64,000 bases of DNA. Origin: Pseudescherichia vulneris NBRC 102420 (GTDB lineage Bacteria > Pseudomonadota > Gammaproteobacteria > Enterobacterales > Enterobacteriaceae). The translations under genes and the position numbers were made by a program. The stretch covers positions 1-64,000 of the forward strand of contig NZ_BBMZ01000010.1 in NCBI RefSeq assembly GCF_000759795.1. Direction: 5' to 3'. The notes beneath the pieces are model-generated. The model did not search any database and had not been told where the DNA came from. It saw nothing but the letters and a program-made list of their open reading frames with translations. Positions within the stretch are counted from its first letter, which is position 1. The number at the start of each line of letters is the position of its first letter. Positions 56,867 to 64,000 of the stretch are shown here, one piece after another.

Positions 56867-58552
56867 TTAGACCTTATTGTCTACTTTGCCGCGCGCTTCG
56901 TCACGTAATTCTCGCCGTAAAATTTTGCCGACGTTGGATTTCGGCAGCTCCTCACGAAACTCCACCAGCTTCGGTACCTTATAGCCGGTCAGCTGACGGC
57001 GGCAGAAGGTAATGAGCGCCTCTTCGCTGAGGGTGGGGTCCTTTTTCACTACGAAAATTTTGACCTTTTCCCCGCTGCTGGTGGACGGCACGCCGACGGC
57101 GGCCACTTCCTGCACGCCAGGGTGCTGCATCACCACGTCTTCAATTTCGTTAGGGTAGACGTTGAAGCCGGAGACCAGGATCATATCTTTTTTACGATCG
57201 ACGATGCGCAGGAAGCCTTCGTCGTCCATCACCGCGATATCGCCAGTCATCAGCCAGCCATCTTTAATGATCTCGTCGGTAGCATCAGGGCGCTGCCAGT
57301 AGCCCAGCATCACCTGCGGCCCCTTGACGCACAGCTCGCCCGGCTCGCCGTGCGGTACTTCCCTGCCCTCGTCGTCAATCAGCTTCACTTCCGTAGAGGG
57401 CACCGGCAGGCCGATGCTGCCGCTGTGGTAGTCGATATCGTGCGGGTTCACGCTCACCAGCGGAGAGCACTCCGTCAGGCCGTAGCCTTCTAGCAGATAC
57501 TGCCCGGTAAGCTTCACCCAGCGTTCGGCGACCGCCTGCTGAACGGGCATCCCGCCGCCTGCGGAGAGGTGCAGCGTAGAGAAATCGAGCTGCTGAAACT
57601 CTTTGTTGTTCAGCAGCGCGTTAAACAGGGTATTCACCCCGGTCATGGCAGTAAATGGGTACTTCGCCAGCTCCTTCACCAGCCCTGGAATATCACGCGG
57701 GTTGGTGATCAGCAGGTTCTGCCCGCCCAGCTCGATAAACAGCAGGCAGTTCATGGTCAGGGCAAAGATGTGATACAGCGGCAGAGCGGTAACCACCAGC
57801 TCTTTTCCCCGGTGCAGTAGCGGCCCGTAGGTGGCATTCACCTGTTCGAGGTTAGCCAGCATGTTGCGGTGGGTCAGCATCGCCCCTTTGGCCACGCCGG
57901 TGGTGCCGCCGGTGTACTGCAGGAAAGCGAGATCGTCCGGGACGACCTCCGGCTTAACGTACTGCATCCGGTAGCCGTTGTGCAGCGCCTGACGAAACGA
58001 GATGGCGTCCGGCAGGTGATATTTTGGGACCAGTCGCTTAACGTACTTGACCACGAAGTTGACCAGCGTCCCCTTCGCCGCAGAGAGCTGATCCCCCATG
58101 CGGGTCAAAATCACGTGCTGCACCTGGGTTTTCTGCACCACCTTTTCAAGGGTGTGGGCAAAGTTAGAGACGATGACGATAGCCGCCGCGCCGCTGTCGT
58201 TGAGCTGATGCTCCAGCTCGCGCGGGGTATAGAGCGGGTTAACGTTGACCACCACCATACCGGCACGCAAAATACCAAACAGCGCTACCGGATACTGCAG
58301 CAGGTTGGGCATCATCAGCGCCACGCGGTCGCCCTTCTTTAACCCCAGTCCGTGCTGTAGCCAGGCGGCAAAGGCACGGCTGCGCTCTTCCAGCTTACGG
58401 AAGGTCATGGTCTCGCCCATGTTGATAAACGCCGGCTGGTCCGCGTAACGGATCGCGGCGTTTTCGAAGAGTTCCACAAGGGATTGATAGCGATCGGGGT
58501 TGATGTCCGCTGGCACGTCGGCGGGATAACGGTTAAGCCAAACCTTCTTCAA
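56867..58552 (-). CDS. fadD: Long-chain fatty acid--CoA ligase
   Basis: Activates fatty acids to acyl-CoA at the inner membrane as they enter the cell. 561 residues from a TTG start at 58552 behind AGAGGTG, matching the E. coli length ([14 protein letters not shown]); an ATG 33 bases upstream would add an N-terminal [17 protein letters not shown] signature [16 protein letters not shown] and the fatty-acyl motif [28 protein letters not shown] are intact. A FadR-like box lies upstream. Confidence 0.96.
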   Translation of the reverse strand: MKKVWLNRYPADVPADINPDRYQSLVELFENAAIRYADQPAFINMGETMTFRKLEERSRAFAAWLQHGLGLKKGDRVALMMPNLLQYPVALFGILRAGMVVVNVNPLYTPRELEHQLNDSGAAAIVIVSNFAHTLEKVVQKTQVQHVILTRMGDQLSAAKGTLVNFVVKYVKRLVPKYHLPDAISFRQALHNGYRMQYVKPEVVPDDLAFLQYTGGTTGVAKGAMLTHRNMLANLEQVNATYGPLLHRGKELVVTALPLYHIFALTMNCLLFIELGGQNLLITNPRDIPGLVKELAKYPFTAMTGVNTLFNALLNNKEFQQLDFSTLHLSAGGGMPVQQAVAERWVKLTGQYLLEGYGLTECSPLVSVNPHDIDYHSGSIGLPVPSTEVKLIDDEGREVPHGEPGELCVKGPQVMLGYWQRPDATDEIIKDGWLMTGDIAVMDDEGFLRIVDRKKDMILVSGFNVYPNEIEDVVMQHPGVQEVAAVGVPSTSSGEKVKIFVVKKDPTLSEEALITFCRRQLTGYKVPKLVEFREELPKSNVGKILRRELRDEARGKVDNKV

Positions 58553-58624
58553 TGCGTCACCTCTGAAATGAAAATTCGTCGTCATCGCAACTCCGCTTAA
58601 TAAACATGCCGTTAACATTATATT

Positions 58625-58641
58625 AACTCATTGTACCAGTT
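58625..58641 (-). promoter_or_regulatory. FadR-like operator of fadD
   Basis: Minus strand AACTGGTACAATGAGTT: a full left half (AACTGGT) and part of the right half (AGTT) of the FadR consensus AACTGGT-N3-ACCAGTT. It is 73 bases before the fadD TTG. Confidence 0.55.
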
Positions 58642-58701
58642 TATTAATTGGCCGATTCACAGGTTGCGAAGCGCGTCACTCTTTTATTCTTGTTATGGTC
58701 A

Positions 58702-58737
58702 TAAAAAAGGAGAAACAGCGGATAGTCCGCTGTCTCT
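58702..58737 (-). terminator. Terminator of yeaY
   Basis: Minus-strand stem with arms GACAGCGGA and TCCGCTGTT (loop cta), followed by CTCC and a T run. Confidence 0.75.
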
Positions 58738-58756
58738 TCTCTTATTTAACAGAGAG

Positions 58757-59362
58757 TTACTCTGTTACGATGGTATGCACCGGGGCTGGACCGGCGTTGT
58801 ACCAGCCGTAACCTCCGTAGCCACCGTAACGCCACGGATTAGGCCCCGGTCCCCAGTACCAGGGGTCAATCGGCTGCGGCGGCAGCATAACCTGCTGCTG
58901 TAGATGCCAGCGCTTATAGCCACTCACCTTCATGACCATAAACTTATAGGGGGTCTCGCCCACTTTGCCCTGCTCAACGCCGCTAATGGTGCCGACCACG
59001 GTCACATACTGGTTACGGAAATCCACCGGATCGAGGAAGCCGTTCACGTCGGCGTAGATACGCCCGCGGGAAGGTTCACCCAGCACGGGGCGCGCGCCGC
59101 TGTCCAGCGGTACCGAGGCAATCTCCAGCCGGGTTTGTCCCTGCTTGTTCTGCAAGCCGATAACTTTACCGCCGAAGCGCGCCTCCTGGCCGACGTACAG
59201 CTCAGGCGCATTCATCACCCGAACCAGATCCTGCTGCGGCGTTGGGCTGCTGCCTTTAATGGCGTCAGGCACCGAGATGCAGCCGCTCAACGCTAAGGCG
59301 GCTAAGCCTGCCAGCAGCCAGCGCCCGGACCTGCTTTGACCCACCTTTTGGGATACCTTCAC
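58757..59362 (-). CDS. yeaY: Slp family outer-membrane lipoprotein YeaY
   Basis: 201 residues. Lipobox LAALALSGC with Cys28 lipidated, then ISVPDAIKG. The body is Slp-like ([36 protein letters not shown]) and the C-terminus is rich in Gly, Tyr, Trp and Pro ([20 protein letters not shown]). The function of the family is unknown and stress-related. A sigma-E type promoter is seen upstream, in agreement with the E. coli gene belonging to the envelope stress regulon. Confidence 0.9.
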   Translation of the reverse strand: MKVSQKVGQSRSGRWLLAGLAALALSGCISVPDAIKGSSPTPQQDLVRVMNAPELYVGQEARFGGKVIGLQNKQGQTRLEIASVPLDSGARPVLGEPSRGRIYADVNGFLDPVDFRNQYVTVVGTISGVEQGKVGETPYKFMVMKVSGYKRWHLQQQVMLPPQPIDPWYWGPGPNPWRYGGYGGYGWYNAGPAPVHTIVTE

Positions 59363-59406
59363 TTACCACCTTCCTGCTATTTACATTGTTACGTTATGTA
59401 TATAGC

Positions 59407-59434
59407 TGAGATTCATTTTCTGCCCGGAAGTTTC
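59407..59434 (-). promoter_or_regulatory. Predicted sigma-E promoter of yeaY
   Basis: Minus strand GAAACTT (59428-59434), 16 bases, TCTCA (59407-59411), against the consensus GGAACTT-N16-TCTGA. The -35 lies in the end of tsaB. Confidence 0.55.
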
Positions 59435-60108
59435 TTCCAGGCCACCTCGTTGCGCAAATAAACCGGCTCCGCATGCTCTACGGCGACGGTGCGGTGCTGG
59501 GCAAAAAGTTGGCAAGCGAGCGGGAGCATATCTTCAGCGGCAGGCAGGAGGATGCCACCGTCGCTGAGCGTCAGCCCGCTCTCTTGGCCGAGATCCGGCC
59601 ATGCCGGCCAGCCGGTGCCCACCGTGGCCCAAGATCCGCTGAGCTGGGCCAGACGTTCGCTCACCGCGTCCGGCTTCAGCACCGCCTCGCTCTCTTCGCC
59701 GTGCCAGACGCCCTGCTCATCCCGCTGGTACTCGGCCCAGTAGACTTCGCCCATGCGGGCATCGATGGCGGCCAGCACGCGCGTTGCGCCGGTTTTACGC
59801 CATGCACCCTGCGCCATGGTGGCCAGCGTCGAGACGCCGATCATCGGCAGCTCGGCACCCAGCGCCAGGCCTTGGGCAATGCCGATGCCAATGCGCACGC
59901 CGGTAAAGCTGCCCGGCCCGCGGCCAAAGGCCAGCGCGTCGAGTTCGCCAAGGGTAACGCCGCTGTCGTTCAGCGTCTGCTGAACCAGAGGTAAAATACG
60001 TTGGGTATGTTCTCTTGGGCAGAGTTCAAAGTGGGCAGAGGTCGTACCGTCATTCCACAGGGCAACGGAACAGGCCTCTGTGGCGGTATCAATAGCCAGA
60101 ATTCGCAT
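59413..60108 (-). CDS. tsaB: tRNA threonylcarbamoyladenosine biosynthesis protein TsaB
   Basis: 231 residues, ASKHA-type scaffold that pairs with TsaD and TsaE to make t6A on tRNA. Visible blocks are [31 protein letters not shown] and [22 protein letters not shown]. Like other TsaB proteins it lacks the metal-binding histidine pair of TsaD. Downstream of yoaA, 67 bases away. Confidence 0.95.
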   Translation of the reverse strand: MRILAIDTATEACSVALWNDGTTSAHFELCPREHTQRILPLVQQTLNDSGVTLGELDALAFGRGPGSFTGVRIGIGIAQGLALGAELPMIGVSTLATMAQGAWRKTGATRVLAAIDARMGEVYWAEYQRDEQGVWHGEESEAVLKPDAVSERLAQLSGSWATVGTGWPAWPDLGQESGLTLSDGGILLPAAEDMLPLACQLFAQHRTVAVEHAEPVYLRNEVAWKKLPGRK

Positions 60109-60175
60109 CGGTCTTCGCGCTCTCGGGGTGTTGATTCAATAAAATGGCGCGCATCTTAGCACACTCTGCGGCAAA

Positions 60176-62101
60176 TTACTGCGCAGAGGTCCCGGACAGG
60201 AATCTCACCGCGCGGGCGATATCCCGGGTGCGCGGCGTAGGCGGCAGACTGGCAAGGAAGGTGGCGCCATAGGGACGCATCACCAGTCGGTTGTCGCAGA
60301 TCACCAGCACGCCACGGTCGTCGATGTCGCGGATCAGGCGGCCTACCCCCTGCTTGAGGGTGATCACCGCGTCCGGCAGCTGAACATCGTCAAAAGGATC
60401 GCCCCCGCGCAGGCGGCAATCCTCCATTCGCGCCTTCAGCAGCGGATCGTCCGGTGAGGTAAAGGGCAGCTTGTCGATGATCACCAGCGACAGGGTATCG
60501 CCGCGCACGTCTACCCCTTCCCAGAAGCTGCTGGTTGCCACCAGCAGGGCGTTTCCGGCGGTGACAAACTGCTGTAGCAGCTGGCCCTTGCTGGTCTCCC
60601 CCTGCAACAGCACCGGCAGCGACAGTGTAGCGCGGAACTGCTCCGCCAGATCGCGCATCATGGCGTGGGAGGTGCAGAGCATAAAGCAGCGGCCGTTGTT
60701 GGCCTCGATCATGGGCCTCAGCATGGCCGCCAGCTGGCGCGCCGCGCCGGGCTGGTTGGTCTGCGGCAGATTGCGCGGCACGCAGAGCAGCGCCTGGCGG
60801 GCGAAATCAAACGGACTGGGCAGCAGCATCGACTCTGCCGTTTCAATCCCGAGGCGGGAGGTAAAGTGGTGCAGGTCGTCGTTCACCGAGAGCGTGGCCG
60901 AGGTAAAGATCCAGCTTCCCGGCTTCTGGGCCATCACCTCTTTGAACTTCTCCGCCACGGTGAGCGGTGTCAGGGCGAGGGTAAAGTGACGCGAGGTGCA
61001 CTCATACCAGTAGCTGAAGCCCGGCTGGTTGATCTCTTTCAGCCGCTTGAGGCGCGTGCGGTAGAGCGTGGCCCGTTCAAAGGCCGCGTCGAGCAGCGCC
61101 GAACGACCAAGAGAGAGCTTGGCCACGTCGTAGCACAGCTCTAAGGCATCATCGAGCAGCAGCAGCGCGCGCTGGACGTGGCTGTCCGCCAGCAGCTCGC
61201 GCAGGTTGCCGCGATAGCCCGGCTCGCCCAGCTGTAGACGGAAATCCTGCGCGCTCTGCGCCAGGCGATCCGCACACTTCTGCAGCTGCTGGGTATCTTT
61301 CAGTTCGGTGCGGTAGGCAATGGTGAAATCTTTCGCCAGATCCAGCAGCTGGCGGCTGGAGAGCGACTGGCCGAAGTACTGGCTGGCAATATCCGGCAGC
61401 TGATGCGCTTCGTCGAAGATCATCACGTCGGCCTCAGGGATCAGCTCGCCAAAGCCGCTGTCTTTCACCACCATGTCAGCGAGAAAGAGATGGTGGTTAA
61501 CCACCACGACGTCAGCGTCCATCGCCTTCTTACGCGCCTTGACCACAAAGCAATCTTTATACATCGGGCAGTCGCTGCCGAGGCAGTTGTCGTTGGTGCT
61601 GGTGACCAGCGGCCAGGCCTGAGAGTCCTCCGCCACGCTGGCGCAGGTGCTGATGTCGCCATCAAGGGTCTGGCTCGACCATGACCGCAGCAGGATAACG
61701 TCGCTGAGGATCTGCACCGGCAGATCGCCTCCGGCCAGCGCCTGCTGCTCAAGACGTTCGATGCACAGGTAGTTGGAGCGCCCTTTGAGCAGCGCCAGAC
61801 GGCCGGTGTACTCCAGCGCGCGGGAGACGGTCGGCAGATCGCGACTGTAGAGCTGATCCTGTAGCGCCTTCGAGCCGGTGGAGATAATGACCTTTTTCCC
61901 GGCGCGCAGGGCCGGGGCCAGATAGGCGTAGGTTTTCCCCGTCCCGGTTCCGGCCTCAACCACCAGCGGCTGGGTGTTAGCAATGGCCGCGCTGACCGCC
62001 TGGGCCATCTGCCGCTGCGGCTCACGCGGTTTAAACCCCGGTATCGCTTTCGCTAACTGCCCGTCTGTTGCAAAATCGTCCGTTACACTGTTCTCTGCCA
62101 C
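60176..62101 (-). CDS. yoaA: XPD/DinG-type ATP-dependent DNA helicase YoaA
   Basis: 641 residues from GTG 62101. Walker A EAGTGTGKTYAYLAPAL, DEAH box FDEAHQLPD, an iron-sulfur cluster set of cysteines (around SEDSQAW / NCLGSDCPMYKDC) and C-terminal motif VGRLIRDIDDRGVLV. In E. coli YoaA works with HolC in repair of stalled forks. The N-terminus is a few residues longer than E. coli YoaA. Confidence 0.93.
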   Translation of the reverse strand: MAENSVTDDFATDGQLAKAIPGFKPREPQRQMAQAVSAAIANTQPLVVEAGTGTGKTYAYLAPALRAGKKVIISTGSKALQDQLYSRDLPTVSRALEYTGRLALLKGRSNYLCIERLEQQALAGGDLPVQILSDVILLRSWSSQTLDGDISTCASVAEDSQAWPLVTSTNDNCLGSDCPMYKDCFVVKARKKAMDADVVVVNHHLFLADMVVKDSGFGELIPEADVMIFDEAHQLPDIASQYFGQSLSSRQLLDLAKDFTIAYRTELKDTQQLQKCADRLAQSAQDFRLQLGEPGYRGNLRELLADSHVQRALLLLDDALELCYDVAKLSLGRSALLDAAFERATLYRTRLKRLKEINQPGFSYWYECTSRHFTLALTPLTVAEKFKEVMAQKPGSWIFTSATLSVNDDLHHFTSRLGIETAESMLLPSPFDFARQALLCVPRNLPQTNQPGAARQLAAMLRPMIEANNGRCFMLCTSHAMMRDLAEQFRATLSLPVLLQGETSKGQLLQQFVTAGNALLVATSSFWEGVDVRGDTLSLVIIDKLPFTSPDDPLLKARMEDCRLRGGDPFDDVQLPDAVITLKQGVGRLIRDIDDRGVLVICDNRLVMRPYGATFLASLPPTPRTRDIARAVRFLSGTSAQ

Positions 62102-62227
62102 GCCGCCCCCTGGTTATATCGCCAGTGATTATGTCAGGCGCGGGAATTTTTAGCTAGCCGAAGTCGTGACAGGATCGCTCCCCTGTGGCAGTCTTGGCCC
62201 TGCAAAAAAGCCATAACGGAGTGAAAA

Positions 62228-62572
62228 GTGACGATTAAACGTATTGATGCCGAGGCCCGCTGGTCCGATGCCGTGATCCACAACCAGACGCTGTACTACA
62301 CCGGCGTGCCGGAGAACCTTGAGGCTGACGCCGAGGCGCAGACCGCCAACACCCTGGCGCAGATTGATGCCGTGCTGGCGAAACAGGGTAGCGATAAAAC
62401 GCGCATTCTTGACGCGACGATTTTTCTGGCCGACGTTAATGATTTTGCGGCAATGAACCGCGCGTGGGATGCATGGGTGGTAGCAGGCCATGCGCCAGTA
62501 CGCTGCACCGTACAGGCGACGCTGATGAACCCGCAGTACCGGGTCGAAATTAAAATTATCGCCGCGGTATAG
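62228..62572 (+). CDS. yoaB: RidA family protein YoaB
   Basis: 114 residues from GTG 62228. Rid/YjgF fold, small trimer former (IDAEARWSDAVIHNQTLYYTG, DATIFLADVNDFAAMNRAWDAW, PVRCTVQATLMNP). The Arg in APVRCTVQ corresponds to the imine-hydrolysing Arg of RidA. The exact substrate is unknown. Confidence 0.93.
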   Translation: MTIKRIDAEARWSDAVIHNQTLYYTGVPENLEADAEAQTANTLAQIDAVLAKQGSDKTRILDATIFLADVNDFAAMNRAWDAWVVAGHAPVRCTVQATLMNPQYRVEIKIIAAV

Positions 62573-62574
62573 AC

Positions 62575-62760
62575 CTACTCTTCTTCATCCTCATCTTCAA
62601 AGCGTGCCACGATCCGTTCTCCGGTATGGTTGGCACGCAGCTCTTCGGCGACCACCGCGATCGCCTGCCCGCTGCTCATGCCTTCAGACATAAGCTGCTG
62701 AATACGTTCTACCGCCTGCTGCTGCTGCTCATGACTGAGCGAAGGTAAACCTGCAAACAT
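62575..62760 (-). CDS. yoaH: YoaH family small protein
   Basis: 61 residues ([24 protein letters not shown] ... [10 protein letters not shown]), acidic C-terminus, UPF0181. Function unknown. It lies between yoaB and pabB as in E. coli, convergent with yoaB by two bases. Confidence 0.9.
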   Translation of the reverse strand: MFAGLPSLSHEQQQQAVERIQQLMSEGMSSGQAIAVVAEELRANHTGERIVARFEDEDEEE

Positions 62761-62821
62761 CGTTAACTCCTGCTAGATTATCAGCGCTAATTATTTCACG
62801 CTACCTGGTTGTTTGCCATAC

Positions 62822-64000
62822 ATGAACACGCTTTCCCCTACCGTTATTACCCTACCGTGGCGTCACGACGCCGCTGAGTTCTGGTTTGCGCGTCTGAGCC
62901 ACCTGCCGTGGGCGATGCTGCTGCACTCCGGCCATGCCGAGCACGCCTACAGCCGCTTCGATATTCTGGTCGCCGATCCGCTGGGCACGCTGGTGACCAC
63001 CGGTGAGAGCACACGCGTGACGCTGAACGGCACGGAGGTGTCCACTGCCGATCCGCTGGCGCTGCTTCAGCAGGCGCTGACGTCGCTGGCACTCTCTGCC
63101 GAGGTGGATCCGGACCTCCCCTTCCTGGGCGGCGCGCTGGGGCTGTTTGGCTACGATCTGGGTCGACGCTTTGAAAAACTGCCCACGCAGGCAGAGGCCG
63201 ACATCGCCCTGCCGGATATGGCGGTGGGGCTCTATGACTGGGCGCTGATTGTCGATCACCATCAGAAACGTGTGTCGCTGCTGAGCCACGGCGACGTCAA
63301 TGCCCGTCTCGCCTGGCTGGAGGCCCAGCAAGTACCCGCCAGCGAGGATTTTTGCCTCACCTCCCGCTGGCGCGCCAATATGACGCCAGCGCAGTATGCC
63401 GATAAATTTGCGCGCGTGCAGGCTTATTTGCAGAGCGGCGACTGCTATCAGGTCAATCTGGCCCAGCGCTTTCAGGCTACCTATCAAGGCGATGAGTGGC
63501 AGGCGTTCACCCGCCTTAACGCCAGCAACCGCGCACCGTTCAGCGCCTTCCTGCGTCTTGAGGACGGGGCCATCCTGAGCCTCTCCCCTGAGCGGTTTAT
63601 CCATCTGGAGCGGGATCGCATTCAGACCCGGCCCATCAAAGGTACCCTGCCCCGGCTGGCGGATCCGCAGGCCGATCGCCAGCAGGCGGAAAAGCTGGCG
63701 GCCTCGCCGAAGGATCGCGCTGAAAACCTGATGATCGTTGACCTGATGCGCAACGACATTGGCCGAGTGGCGATGCCCGGCTCGGTGCGCGTCCCGGAGC
63801 TGTTTGTGGTGGAGCCGTTTCCTGCCGTGCACCATCTGGTCAGCACCGTCACCGCCCGACTGCCCGCCTCACAGCACGCCTGCGATCTGCTGCGGGCTGC
63901 CTTTCCCGGCGGCTCGATCACCGGCGCGCCAAAGGTGCGGGCGATGCAGATTGTTGACGAGCTGGAGCCGCAGCGGCGTAATGCCTGGTGTGGCAGCATC
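62822..64000 (+). CDS. pabB: Aminodeoxychorismate synthase component I (partial, cut by window end)
   Basis: With PabA it converts chorismate and glutamine to 4-amino-4-deoxychorismate on the way to folate. 393 codons are visible of about 453; the frame is open at the window edge. It starts at ATG 62822 (MNTLSPTVITLPWRHDAAEFW). Chorismate-enzyme blocks are present: CYQVNLAQRFQ, RPIKGTLPR (the PIKGT lysine typical of PabB), DRAENLMIVDLMRNDIGRV and GGSITGAPKVRAM. Confidence 0.96.
   Translation, partial: MNTLSPTVITLPWRHDAAEFWFARLSHLPWAMLLHSGHAEHAYSRFDILVADPLGTLVTTGESTRVTLNGTEVSTADPLALLQQALTSLALSAEVDPDLPFLGGALGLFGYDLGRRFEKLPTQAEADIALPDMAVGLYDWALIVDHHQKRVSLLSHGDVNARLAWLEAQQVPASEDFCLTSRWRANMTPAQYADKFARVQAYLQSGDCYQVNLAQRFQATYQGDEWQAFTRLNASNRAPFSAFLRLEDGAILSLSPERFIHLERDRIQTRPIKGTLPRLADPQADRQQAEKLAASPKDRAENLMIVDLMRNDIGRVAMPGSVRVPELFVVEPFPAVHHLVSTVTARLPASQHACDLLRAAFPGGSITGAPKVRAMQIVDELEPQRRNAWCGSI

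Overview
The window is chromosomal DNA from an enteric gammaproteobacterium in the family Enterobacteriaceae. Most proteins are close, often near full-length, matches to well-known E. coli/Salmonella proteins, and gene order largely follows the enteric hemA-prs-pth-ychF and treA-dadAX-fadR-min backbone. Coding GC is high, REP palindromes of the enteric type are present, and several genes keep their known unusual starts (GTG for prs, pth and emtA; TTG for rnd and fadD). I cannot fix the genus. The sigma-28 promoter before ycgR suggests a motile relative of Enterobacter, Leclercia or Kosakonia.

Layout. (1) 1-11 kb is conserved backbone: kdsA, sirB1, prmC, prfA and hemA on the minus strand, then lolB, ispE, prs and dauA on the plus strand, then a MerR-family regulator and ychH. 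sirB2 is missing between prmC and sirB1. (2) 11.4-12.8 kb is an AT-rich three-gene insertion between ychH and pth. It encodes a predicted HExxH metallopeptidase effector, a small lipoprotein (probable immunity protein) and an Hcp/TssD-like protein, so it looks like an orphan type VI secretion (T6SS) cargo island. (3) pth and ychF follow. (4) 15-37 kb, between ychF and treA, is an accessory region. It holds an EagR-type chaperone, a PAAR-Rhs effector broken by one in-frame TAA, its toxin tip and immunity gene, an Rhs relic, an EamA transporter, a ProP-like transporter, an orphan TccC-like Tc-toxin C component with a caspase-like (clan CD) hypervariable tip, a DUF3750 protein, a coupled pair of methyltransferase-like proteins, a paoABCD-like molybdenum aldehyde oxidoreductase operon with its own MocA-like gene, and an envelope operon ending in a membrane pseudokinase. 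(5) 37-55.6 kb is backbone again: treA, a TonB-dependent siderophore receptor, ymgE, ycgR, emtA, ldcA, cvrA, dadX, dadA, ycgB, fadR, dsbB, ycgN, ycgM, ycgL and minCDE. nhaB is missing between fadR and dsbB. (6) 55.7-64 kb carries rnd, fadD, yeaY, tsaB, yoaA, yoaB, yoaH and pabB (cut by the window end). In E. coli K-12 this block lies far from min.

How the genes work together. The backbone groups translation termination (prfA, prmC, pth, ychF), tetrapyrrole, isoprenoid and PRPP supply (hemA, ispE, prs), outer-membrane assembly (kdsA, lolB), wall recycling (emtA, ldcA, dadX), fatty-acid use and its regulator (fadD, fadR) and division-site choice (minCDE). The accessory genes are mainly weapons: two T6SS-type effector/immunity modules without the secretion machine in view, and one Tc-like toxin without its TcA/TcB partners. 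The pao cluster is a nearly self-contained periplasmic aldehyde-detoxification system. The best candidate for something undescribed is the TccC-like protein with a predicted cysteine-protease tip (23142-26036).
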